Positions 24,403 to 34,587 of a stretch of 64,000 bases of DNA are shown one piece after another. Source of the stretch: Blumeriella jaapii (Eukaryota > Ascomycota > Leotiomycetes > Helotiales > Drepanopezizaceae); the NCBI GenBank assembly GCA_009599575.1, contig VWND01000001.1, positions 558,001-622,000 on the forward strand, given 5' to 3'. The notes beneath the pieces were generated by a model, which saw only the letters and a program-made list of their open reading frames with translations, did no database searches and was not told the DNA's origin. A program made the translations under genes and the position numbers. How positions within the stretch are numbered: the stretch's first letter is position 1; the number at the start of each line of letters is the position of its first letter.

Positions 24403-25600
24403 ATGGAGTCGAAGAAAGCAGCAACGAAAGCCCCGGCCGAAACAGTAGCAGTCCAGAAAGATTTCAAAGCTGCCATCCCGGCCCATCCAACACTTCATGG
24501 CCTTGGGGATATGACCGTGGTCATGCTGCGCGACGAGCTACAAAAAGATGGTATCGAGTTCGCGCCCAAGGCGCTGAAGATCGACCTAATAACTCTGGCT
24601 GCTATGCACCGGCTGCGTCTTCTCAAGAAAGGGGCCATCCTTAATAAAGACTTGCTGGAGAAGGTTAAGGGCTGGTGCGCTGCGCCGGCGAGTGAGCTCA
24701 CAGAGATTGTTCGGAAGAAAGGTCTCGTGAAGGGGAGGACCAAGTGGGTGGATGTTGAGAATTTGGTGAGGCAAGAGTATGCTGTCCCTTATTGCTTGGA
24801 GACATGCTGGCTGACGCGTTTATAGAGTTGGCAAAGAGGATCCGGCTCCGGCAAACCCTCCCTCGGCTGCTGTCATGAACGTGATCCTCACACTGCTCTA
24901 TCATGACATCTACACATTCTCACTGAGCTTCTACCTAAAGCATCCAGATTGCCCTGTCCGACAATCAAAAATTCTGGACTCCATGAACAAAATCCCGGCT
25001 CTCAAGGACACCGAACATGTCGTTGCTCTCTGCACCGGTCCAAAGACCGATGAGACCAAACTGTTCGCCTGGATCTGCTCTACCTTTGGTTCGACTATCA
25101 CGGAAGCAACAAAGGACAACGGCCTCAGAATCCCCAACTTCCCAGACGCCGCACAACAATTTGCGCTCACCAAACCACCTACCGCACTGCGGAGAAAGTT
25201 CGATGCCCATCTCGCGACAGACAAAGGCAAGTCGATGCTACTCTTCCACGGCACGAGCATCCACACGCTCTTCTCGATCTTGCGCGAGGGATTTCATCCC
25301 GCCGCCGATCGCCGACACGGAAAGGAAGGCGGGCTCTTCATGGCCCTAGAGCCGACGTACTCCTATCCCTACGCTGCCATACGCGCACCCAAGACCCAAT
25401 GGGTAAACACTCCGCTGCCAGGACACGGCCTGCTGTTAGGGTGCGAAGTGTCGGGTATTGGCCGTCCCGTCTACGACGAGCCAGGCGTTCATGTGGTGAG
25501 TAAACTGGACTCGGTCATCATCCGCTACGTGTTCTTGGTGCCCCGTGCGCAGCTGGCCGTGGGAAGTCGCGTTACGAGGCCGCTGTCGAGCCTGCTATGA
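24403..25600 (+). CDS. SAP-like and PARP-like (ADP-ribosyltransferase fold) protein
   Basis: A 382-residue protein; exons 24403-24776 and 24826-25600 (49-nt intron, GT..AG). An N-terminal helix pair at about residues 44-70 (MTVVMLRDELQKDGIEFAPK ... DLITLAAMHRL) looks like a SAP DNA-binding motif. The C-terminal third has a PARP-type pattern: LLFHGTSIHTLFSILREGF (His of the NAD site), GGLFMALEPTYSYPYA, and a last strand VHVVSKLDSVIIRYVFLVP. This order matches short, transmembrane-free relatives of PARP16. The Tyr normally found in GxY is Phe here (GLF) and the usual catalytic Glu position is not Glu, so if active it would be at most a mono-ADP-ribosyltransferase. The assignment rests on motif spacing only; no family name is certain. 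Confidence 0.62.
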
Positions 25601-26756
25601 CGGCTGGCTTCGCGATCATCAAGAAGTGGACCGATACGAAGAAGGCCATCGACGCGAAGAAATAAATCCCGACGGGGAGAAGTCGTCGGTGGAAGGGGAG
25701 CCGCCGCCGGCGTCTCAGTAGTTTCATGGAACTCTGAGTGTAAAATAAAGGACCGTCTTTTGAAGGGTACATAGGACAGGAGTTCTGGGGTATGGCTTAG
25801 GCACTGGGTCGTGGATTTGATTTTGGATAGCAATGAACGCGCTCTTGGGCATCTCACAGCCGATTCCCCACCTCTCTCTTCAATGCTGAACGCTGTAGCC
25901 TCGATGTAAGTGGTGTCTGGTTCTCTAGGTTTCTTGAGCCGCAGGGAGGAGGAAAGGTCCTTCTGAAGTGAGGGGTTAACAAGGGATCCAGTTGATCATC
26001 GTGTCTGCCGTGGTCACATCTTCAGAGGATGACTCGAGTGCCCCGGCTCTAGCAACAGCTACCGCGTAAGGGAGATAAAAGTTCATTCATTAGCTTCACG
26101 CTTCCACATGGTAATAGTCTTGCCTTAAGTTTTCAAGACTTAAATCTTACTGGGTATCATGCATCTACTTCCTACTAGTAGATAGGCCTCTTCTAGGTAC
26201 TTAGGATCTTCAATCGAAGTACTTTAATATCACAGTTCCAAGGTAAACAAACAACACGCGTGCATCTAGCTCAGAATCCATGCAACCTTTTTCCAAGGTC
26301 ATATAGCTCGATGTCTACATCATAGCCAACGTCATGCTCATAACCGCTTAAATAAATTTGATGCATTCGAGGCTCGATCGACACGCACTGCGAAAATGTC
26401 TCGACGCAGCCACCACACCTTCCCCGTTGTCCCATTCGACTTTGTAAACAATGCCCCACCTCGCTTAGCGTTATCGCAGCCGAACGTCCTTTATCGATTT
26501 TTTTCATCTTCAGCAGCTCGCCGTCTCAACCGTCGTAACGACGATTACATTTCTGGCCCGGTGTGCTTCATTGCGAGAGACCGAGCCGTCACCCCGCGCG
26601 TCGAGATCGATTCCTGGTCGATTAGATCGGGGAACCCACGCTCCACGGCAGTGTGCAAGGTGCAAGGACGCTTGTCACCCAAACCACCTCCCTCCAGGTC
26701 GCGTGCGTGGGTCTTGTTCTCAACCACGTCGTAAAGTCTACATACACGGCGCTCCC
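25601..26756. other. Intergenic region upstream of the orphan gene at 26757
   Basis: About 1.15 kb. An open frame at 26396-26734 (MSRRSHHTFPVVPFDFVNNA) could be a first exon of the next gene, with a GTAAAG donor at 26731, but no acceptor gives a convincing join. Nothing else is supported. Confidence 0.4.
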
Positions 26757-27874
26757 ATGTTTGTGACTTTCGGCCCCGAGCCGTCACGCCCCTTGGGGTC
26801 TGACGGAGATACTGCGACACCCAGTCTGAAGCAGTTCGACAGGTCTTCACGTTTTTACCAGCAATTCAAGAGTTACCAAGCGCCCGCCTACGTGTCCCCG
26901 TACGCGCTGTCTGGGCCTAGCCATGCTGCCTCCTCGGACAGAGCGTCCGCAGCACCCCATGGCTTTCTCCCGGACGCGACCGGTGCACGCGAGCCGCTGC
27001 CAGCTTCCGAGTTTCCCAGACGGTGGATCTGTTGCATGAGCAGCAGGACGGTCCCGGAGTGGTGTCGACACCCTTCAGTATGCGCCCTAGCACAGATCCC
27101 TTTCTCACGCTTGTTCTGACCGTGCCTCAGAGTTGGGTCGATGCAAGACATGAACGGTGCACTGCTCCAGCATGCGCACATGCGAAATGCTCCGACTGTC
27201 TGGTGGAGTCCGTAGAGCGTACGGCAGGTCAACCACACCCGCTTTCCGCTGACGAGTTCTACGCCGTTGTGGCGACCGAGCTAGATCTGGATTGCTTTGG
27301 CGGAGGCGCCGCTGATTTTGCAAGCAGGGTAGAGAATTCTCGACACAGAAGTGTGAGAGCGCAGCGCGGTCCTAGAGTGCCAGAGAGTCAGATCCCGACG
27401 TCCGAGGAAGAAGACAGCTACCGGATCGCGAAACGGCAACGCATGTCGGGCCGTCACCGACAAGGCCGAGAGCCTCGCCAGGTCTTGAGCAATGCTGCAT
27501 TGGCTACCTCGCATTCTCTAGGCATTGAAGCACAACGACTTGCGGGCACCCGAAAGACTCAGTCGCCGCAGAAGGCGCGACAACAAAGCCCGCCCTCGAT
27601 CATGCGGGATGAGGGCCATGGTCTATCGAGTGCAGATGATGGTAATCACGACACCATGGCGATCCGGCCGAAGGAGGCGCAGACAGAAAATGAGCACGCC
27701 GAAAGCCCGAACGACGTCTGCAGAGAGGATACGAGGATTCTCATCAGGGTTGTTGATTTGACCACGCCCGGACACGAATCTGTCGCTCGGGTCAAGAAGG
27801 AGAAGACACCGTCCCCTGTGTTTGGTGTGGGAGGGAGGGGTAGCGAAACTCGGGACCAGGGAGAGATCACGTAG
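26757..27874 (+). CDS. Orphan fungal protein with a Cys cluster (frame broken once)
   Basis: About 372 residues if read from the ATG at 26757 (MFVTFGPEPSRPLGSDGDTA) and corrected at one point. The first frame reads to PASEF at 27011-27017 and the second frame continues at once with SQTVDLLHEQQDGPGVVS; one missing base in the TTTCCC run joins them smoothly. A cluster CTAPACAHAKCSDC (C-x4-C-x4-C-x2-C) follows, of the kind seen in many ascomycete proteins with a small treble-clef or ribbon-like zinc site. The C-terminal half is disordered, Gln/Arg/Ser-rich, with a SUMO-interaction-like stretch ILIRVVDLTTP and then VKKEKTPSP. I cannot name a function. The start is uncertain because an upstream spliced exon is possible. 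Confidence 0.5.
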
Positions 27875-28432
27875 AATGAAAGATGACGAGGGAGGTGAAG
27901 AGCTCTTGTACTTTTCGCTATGAGACACTACTTCGCCAACCCCGGTTCCGTGAAGTGACCAGAAATCGAATGAAAATTGGCCCACCAGAGCACTCACACC
28001 GCAATGTAAATCAAGTCAATGACAATGTACCGACATCAGAACCCGTGTCCTAAACTCAAACACGTCAACGGGCTTTTCACTATCCTGCCCTGCGACAGAC
28101 GAGGTTCGTCTTGGCCAAGTACAAGCACAAGCGTAGTGAGAATGCATGAAAAGACCAAGCTCGATCACACGCAGACAGCGGTATCCGTTGATATCCCAAT
28201 GCTCCTTGCAAAGCTTCGAGAGGCCCACCCCGAGCTTGGATTTTTGTCACGGCAGAGGCAGCAACGCGGGCGCAATCAGCCACGACTGTCAGCATCGATG
28301 TACATCTCGCACGTCGTTTGCGCAAGCACGCAGAGGCAACGCGGGTATAGCAACGCCAAACTCGGCCACTCGGCGAGACGAAAGTGTCGAGAACGTGAAA
28401 AAGGCACGGCTCTGACGCGATTCCGAGTGCGA
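27875..28432. other. Gap between convergent orphan gene and riboflavin synthase
   Basis: About 560 bases with no supported gene; presumably the two 3' untranslated regions. Confidence 0.45.
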
Positions 28433-29177
28433 TTACTGGGCCGAAGCCAACCTCGCATCGAGAATCCTCTCCACCATCTTCTGCAGCACAGCTGGCTCCC
28501 CACTGCTCCCGCGCGCGAAGTAGCCCTCCACAGCCTTCTCGACGTACTTCCCGATCTGATCGACCTCGACGTTGACCTCGTCGCCGACCTTCTTGCTCGC
28601 CGTGACGACCTTGGCCTGGGTGTAGGCGATGAGCATGACCTCCCACCAGCCCTCGCCGTCGTCGACCTGGGTGACGGTCAAGCTGGCGCCGTCGAGGGTC
28701 ACGTATCCCTTCTCGACGACGTAGCGCAAGACGCTCCGGTCCCGCGGCCGGAAGCGGAACGTCAGCGCGTTCCCGTCCGGCGCGACGCGCAGGATGGTGC
28801 CGACGGTGTCGACGTGGCCCTGCACGAAGTGCCCGCCCATGCGCGTGCTCGCCGACACGGCCCGCTCGAGGTTGACCTTGCTGTGCTGCTGGAGGGAGCC
28901 GAGATTCGTGCGGCGCAGCGTCTCGGGCGCGACGCCGACCTGGAAGCTGCGGGCGTCGAAGGCCGTCACCGTGAGACAGGTGCCGTTGACGCTGATGCTG
29001 TCGCCGCAGTGGCAGTCGTCGAGGATCTCGGCCGCGTCGGAGATGGTAAGCGTCGTGCCGCCGTCCTCGGACTGAGCATTGAGCTCCGCGACCACTGCGC
29101 ATCGTCAGACTCTGTTTGACCTTGCGACGGGTCCAGCGCTACTCACCGCCGATTGTTTCCACGATCCCGGTAAACAT
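28433..29177 (-). CDS. rib5: Riboflavin synthase, alpha chain
   Basis: Condenses two 6,7-dimethyl-8-ribityllumazine molecules to riboflavin plus a pyrimidine, the last step of vitamin B2 synthesis. Exons 29177-29147 (MFTGIVETIG) and 29094-28433, a 52-nt GT..AG intron; 230 residues. Two lumazine-binding barrels are seen: the first has SISVNGTCLTVTAFDARSFQ and ETLRRTNLG, the second has GGHFVQGHVDTVGTI, YVTLDGASLTVTQVDD and the closing MLIAYTQAKVV. The N-terminal MFTGIVE is the family hallmark and needs the first exon. Confidence 0.95.
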
Positions 29178-31121
29178 GGTGAGGTGGTTGTGAACGCGAG
29201 CTGGAAGCTGTTGATGGTGACGAGCGAAGGGCTGGGCCGTTGTTACATGGATGACTCGAGCTCTCGAGCAGCTTCACCCCACATCCACCCGTCGCCACCA
29301 ATCGGTCGGTTTTGCCATTTACCCCGCGCTAGCCTTTACTGTACAGCACATGGGCCTCCACTGAACAGAGACGACGTGCCATCCGCATGTTTCCCGGCAT
29401 GCAGATTCCATGTGCTGATCTCCGAGACATGCTGTCATGCCAGAGAATTCCCAAGCTTTTGGCGCAGACAGGAATGCTTTCTTAAGCAACCGGATGCTGT
29501 CGGTGTCGAAAAGCAGCGACCGAATACCACTCGCACGGTGTACGAGTAAGATCTGCGTCAGGAAGTCAATAATACTGTACTGTACTGTACGACCAGTACC
29601 ATATCGCGATGAGTACAGTACCATCAAACGGCGGCATCCAAGAAATAGCTTGCGGACGATGGTTGAAAAGGGGAAGGGGAAGTAAGCGATTGTTGATATC
29701 AGAGGTTAGCGAGCACTTGTTAACCGAAGATGCAGAGAACAACATGTAAAAATTGTGTCACCGTCGCGGTGTACCTACAGTACAGTACTGTACCGTGATC
29801 GACAAACTCAACAAACTGATCATATAACAGGCAACAGGCTTTTGGATATGTGCGACGGCACGCTCGACTGCAACTGCACAGGTGACTGACTGACTGGCTC
29901 TACTGTAGGCAAAAAAAAAAAAAAAAAAAAAAAAAAACCACGGCTCTGACGCGTCTGATATCATGGCCATTGTCATATTCACAAGAACCCCAACAACTGT
30001 ACTGTACTGGTACATACATACATACATACCGCCGGGTTGATTGATACCAGCGGCTGATAAATCACCGCGCCTGCGAGCAAACACAGCAAATTACGAGCCG
30101 CGGACCCAGCCCCCGGGGGGGGGGGCCAGACGCCGTGCATGGTTTCCTTCGTCGCTCCGTCTAACCTCGCGCCCACGACCCAAGCAAAGGCGACCGACCA
30201 CCCTATCTCATTGCGGCAATTTCTTCCCGCGCCCGCGGTCCACGCTGCGTCGTGTACTGTACGTACACACACACAGCACAGTACAGTACAGTAGTCGTCG
30301 AGCATGGCACAGATACCGTATACCGTCGTCCCGTACCGTGGGATACGCAGACCGCCCGAGCCCCGAGCCCGGGACACCGGGACACCGCCAGCCCAGCCAA
30401 ATGGAGGAATTGGGAGCGATACGAGCTGCGACGTGCAACAAAAAGAGTTGCAGCTGGCCGTCGCGCGTCGCTCGTTGGACACCCTGACCGTGCGCTGCTG
30501 GGTAAGGGGAGAGGGGGAAAGCATCGTGGTCCATGGCCTGATGCTGCCAGTGCCGTACCGTACGAGCGAGTAGTCTGGGCTCTCGACGAAAGAAGGCATG
30601 AAATGCGACGTGGCAATGCGACGTGCAACAAAAAGGTGTGCTCTCGTCGCATGGGCGGTATGCACAAGTAGCGCGTACGGTGAGATGGAAACGGAGTTGA
30701 TATGTGCTTATTGCGAAACGGGGCATTTCCTTACCATTGACCTTTGGTGCGCAACGGAACTTGTATGTACAGAGATATCATCATGAATTTGACTAGGAAT
30801 GTTGATGATCCCACTTCCTAGCTCTTCCCAACAGTAACAGTGATTTGGTACAGTCAGCTCAGCTTGACATTATAGAATGTGACACGAGGGGCTATTCAGT
30901 GATCCGCTCCGAAATCCACACGGTTTCTCACCACGGACCAGATTCGGCGGCGCTCCCTAGCTATCACAATGAGGGACCAGAACTAACGCCAAAGGTTGCC
31001 TGGTAAAGCTTGCGACGCTGGCCTGGATGATCGAGTCGACACAGGCAGAGAGCCACACGAAAGCCGAACGCGTATCAGGACATCATAATCACGCGCGGCT
31101 TCTGCCTGCTGCCACTGTCGT
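29178..31121. other. Intergenic region rich in GTAC-type palindromes and simple repeats
   Basis: 1.9 kb without a supported gene. It contains an A27 run at 29911-29937, CATA repeats at about 30014-30027, and several TACTGTAC/GTACAGTAC runs (near 29573-29590, 29778-29794, 29998-30011 and 30255-30295). Open frames over 30200-30726 on both strands overlap each other and have no domain. Confidence 0.5.
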
Positions 31122-32267
31122 CTACGCCTTGAGCCTCTGTCCTGCCATGTCATCCAGGGAATCTTTGACCAAGAAACTGAGCAGCGTCAGCACCCGGATG
31201 AAAGATGGCGAGGGGGAAAGCACTCACTTGTACCAAATCATGGCCGGCGCAACGGTGCCCAAATGCCACAGGCTGTGGGCGTCCAGGCAGCCCAGAAGGG
31301 GTGGGAAGTCCAACACCTCCAAGCTCATGACGACCATGACCCAGGCGACTATAAAACCCGGCCACATCGCCCAGACCCGGCCCGACTTCTTGTATTTGAC
31401 GAAGCTGAACCAGCTCCACAGCAGATTGTGGACGATGCCGACGGCGACGTTGGCGGCCATGTTGTACGTGTAGTCCCAGCTGAAGGACTTCAGATAGGTG
31501 ACGTGGGCCACGTACATGCTGATGCACAGCAGAGTCCAGGCGCGCAAAATCGACCTGCTCTTCTTCCCGCCCTGGTCCATGCGGAAGATGCGAATCGGGG
31601 TATAGTAGAAGCCGTACAGCACGCTCGCGCCGGCCGCGAAGTAGTCCAGCTGCTCCGTGACGGCGAAGTCGCGGGTGTGGAAGATCATGCTGAAGACCCA
31701 GCTGGCCATGCCAAAGTATGCGAACACAACGTAGTACTTGCGCAGCGGGTAGGAGGCCGGGATGCTCGAGGTGATCTTCGAGAGGCCATTCTGGTGGGCG
31801 AGGAAGTTAAGGAGGGAGAAGAAGACGGAGAAGGGCTCCTGCATCCCGAGGAAGCGGTAAAAGGGCCATTTGCCGTGGAACTGGACGATGTCTTCCGACG
31901 CCTGGACGCGTTGTTCAGTGACGATGTGCTGGCAGGTGTAGTCGCACTCCGACGGGCAGTCCCAGAGGAGGAGCCGACGGAGCAGAGCTGTCGATGTTTT
32001 AGCTGGGCCACTTGCTCGGAATGCGACACGTACGGATCGAGGTCGGGTTGGCCACCGCGCAGTTCTCCTCCTTGCAGACCTTGCGCGTGTTAGAAGGACG
32101 AGGAGGTCTGGCGAGATGTGGGCCACTCTCACCTCGACGCACGTCTTGAAGACCGGCAGACGGTCGCCGACAGAAGCAGAGGCCGGGACTGTGCAAAGGG
32201 CTATGAGGAGCAGCAGGCACAGAACCAAGGGGTGGTGGTGGTGGCCTTGTCTTTGTCTGAGAACCAT
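31122..32267 (-). CDS. per1: PER1/PGAP3-family GPI-anchor lipid remodelling protein
   Basis: Membrane phospholipase-like enzyme of the ER (Golgi in mammals) that removes the sn-2 acyl chain of GPI anchors. Exons 32267-32133, 32079-32034, 31987-31228 and 31176-31122; 331 residues. A signal peptide (VLCLLLLIALCTVPASAS) is followed by the Cys-rich luminal part (FKTCVEVCKEENCA; WDCPSECDYTCQHIV), the WPFYRFLGMQEPFSVFFSLL loop, and about seven membrane helices. The histidine motif is SMIFHTRDFAVTEQLDYFAA and the second His is in DAHSLWHLGTVAPAMIWY. The short last exon adds NFLVKDSLDDMAGQRLKA, a conserved tail with KxKxx-like basic end. The start is the Met directly before the signal peptide rather than the longer frame. 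Confidence 0.9.
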
Positions 32268-33020
32268 GTTGTTGTGGCTGGCGAAGGTCGACGCTGCGCA
32301 CGGCGCGGATGCGTGCAAGATGGGGAGGTTGCCAAGCAAAGCTTCGTCGCAGCGGCCTCCATACAATGACACGAACTCGTCTGGAGCACGGCGAGGAGAG
32401 TTCAAGGTCCGTTGATTGAGATGGCCACTGCTCGATCGCCATTCTCAAAGCCAGGTCAGAGAGTCGCTTCTGAGATTGGGGGGCGAGATAGCCTCGGATG
32501 ACTCGAGATCCTCCCCAAGTTCCCGTACTGTACATTACATGATCAGATCAAGGACATTCTTGTGCGCATACCTCGACCAAAAGAGCCATCAAGCTGTTGC
32601 GGTATGCCAAGAAGAGCCTCTTCTCCACGCAGTTGGCTACGATGTAGTACTGTACCTACGGTGATGATATATCAAAGCCACATCCAGCACAGTACTGTAA
32701 CACTGCCCGCAAGCGAGCGGGCTCTACTCGGCTAGCTGGCGATGGCCCGTTACATATATATCTCAATCACGTAGAAGACAAACTCCCGAAGCCCATAGAA
32801 GACGCAGAGAGATTCTTTTCAGCGGCGTCGCAGGACTTTGAAGCCAAGCAAGCTTCTAGTCGTCCTGGGTTGAGCAGGTGAATAACGCCGAACGGAAATG
32901 GGACGGACCTTCTCAGCCCAACCATGCTAGGAAAGTTTTACTTACTTACACCTTGGGTATAAACACATCGACTGGCTTGTCGATACATCCATCCCTCATG
33001 CTGAGAACAGCCAGGAACCA
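32268..33020. other. Intergenic region between PER1 and tRNA-Ala
   Basis: No gene supported. Three TACTGTAC-type motifs occur (near 32527, 32647 and 32688). Confidence 0.45.
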
Positions 33021-33093
33021 GGGCGGTTAGATCAGTGGTAGCATCGCTCGCTTTGCATGCGAGAGGTCGTGGATTCGATCTCCACACCGTCCA
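33021..33093 (+). tRNA. tRNA-Ala (anticodon UGC)
   Basis: Seventy-three bases fold as a cloverleaf without an intron. The acceptor stem is GGGCGGT with ACCGTCC (one G-U pair) and an A discriminator. The anticodon arm is CTCGC-TTTGCAT-GCGAG, anticodon TGC. The T arm is GTGGA-TTCGATC-TCCAC, five pairs, and holds the B box. The A box lies in TTAGATCAGTGG. A run of six T starts four bases after the discriminator and can serve as pol III terminator. Confidence 0.96.
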
Positions 33094-33440
33094 TTGTTTT
33101 TTGCGCTTTTAATTTCCCTCCCTTGGTGACATTTCCGTCATTGTCTTCCTCTTTTCTCTTCAAGAGAAGTTCTTTTTTTGTTATTAAATTTTTTTTTCCA
33201 CACCGTCCATTGTTTTTTGCGCTTTTATTTCCCTCCCTTGGTGACATTTCCGTCATTTTCTTCCTCTTTTCTCTTCAAGATAAGATCTTTTTTTGTTATT
33301 AATTTTTGTTGTTAAAAATGTTTTTTTTCACACCGTCCATGGTTTTTTTACCCTTTTCATTCCCCTCCCTTAGTTACGCTTCCGTTATTTTCTTCCTCCT
33401 TTCCCTCCAAGAGAAGATTTTTTTTTTTGTTGTTAAACCC

Positions 33441-33450
<10 letters not shown>
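33082..33450 (+). repeat. Three tandem copies of the tRNA-Ala 3' end plus its T-rich flank
   Basis: The block that starts inside the T arm (CCACACCGTCCATTG) and runs through a CT-rich trailer recurs at 33198 and again, more diverged, from 33329. Units are 116 and 131 bases. Each ends in a long T run. Shared words include TTTTTTGCGCTTTTA, TCCCTCCCTTGGTGACATT and CTTCCTCTTTTCTCTTCAAG. Only the first copy has a complete tRNA. Confidence 0.85.
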
Positions 33451-33486
<36 letters not shown>

Positions 33487-33536
33487 TACACTCGGCTATT
33501 TGGTTTTCAGTGTAAACAGACGGAATAGTGCGTTTT

Positions 33537-33567
<31 letters not shown>
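33446..33567. repeat. Long T run and (CT)n microsatellite
   Basis: A run of about 38 T at 33446-33483 is followed by unique sequence and a CT dinucleotide repeat at about 33539-33567. Confidence 0.9.
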
Positions 33568-33569
<2 letters not shown>

Positions 33570-34587
33570 CTTGGCACTCGCTTAGACAACACCATCATCA
33601 TCCATCTTATTTGTTACATGCAATCCATTCAAAGCTGATTCACGACCCGCCACAGTAAGTACCTACCTATACACAAGCCTAGAAAAGTACACACTTACAT
33701 ACATAAACAAGTGAAACACAAACATGCCCCCCCCCCCCCCCTCCCCACCCTCGCTCGCCACCTCATCTCAACATCTCCTTCCTAGCTTCCCAAGAACCTC
33801 CCACCCTGTGACCGACGACAACCAGGCCGACAAGCGCACCCAGCGACCACGGAAGCAGGTGTAGGCTGCGATCGCGAGGAAAAGCAGCCCCCAGACGAGG
33901 GGCGAACAGAGAGAGAAGTTCGTCTCAGGAGGGAATCGAGGCCTTCTCGTTATCCAACATCGCTGATTCCTGCCGGGATTGTCATGTCGAGCGACCGATG
34001 TTAGCTCCTCCCCCCCCCCCCTTCCCCCCCCACCCCCGACGCACCTGTCGTCCATCTATCTGGCAACGATGTTAACAGGCTACCACTCCGAATGGCCTGC
34101 TTGCCTGGCTTACCGAAACGGCGTCAGGAGAGATGCGGGTATCGTAGGTAAGCAAAGGGTCCTACGCGACGAACCTCTGAGAGCAGCAATCGACCTTTGC
34201 ATACCTGACTCTCACACACGCAGCAGCAGGTAGCGAGGAGCGAGGATGCGGAATCGAGAATCGCAACCAATCTCACAAGAAGAGCCGAGCGAAGACGTTC
34301 AACGGTTTAGGTATCGATATGTACAGTACAGCACCTCTCTTCCTCACGCGTGCTCGCTCCCGTTTCCCAAGCATCCAACGTTCCCGCTCGCCAAAACAAC
34401 TCAAGACAGAAAGCAGAGCCAGGCCTCGCGATGAGGTCGCACGCCCATGGGGACGCAGACAGACAGACAGAAAGAAAGACATACATACATAGGAAAAGCG
34501 ACGTGAAAGTCATGAGCCCCCAGACTCGAACAGAACGCGGGCAAAGAAAGGGTCCTGGCAGCCACGAGCACGCGCTCGCTCACCCCG
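33568..34587. other. Intergenic region downstream of the LIM-domain gene
   Basis: About 1 kb with no supported gene; C runs lie at 33726-33742 and 34010-34021. Part is probably the LIM gene's 3' untranslated region. Confidence 0.45.

Noticed and set aside
29881..29940. A27 run as the tail of a retroposed element
   Set aside because: No target duplication and no recognisable body upstream; treated as a simple run.
28403..29953. The same 15-base word CACGGCTCTGACGCG near 28405 and 29940
   Set aside because: One shared 15-mer in 64 kb is expected by chance; the flanks differ.
30200..30730. Long frames on both strands
   Set aside because: They overlap each other, lack domains and cross GTAC repeats.
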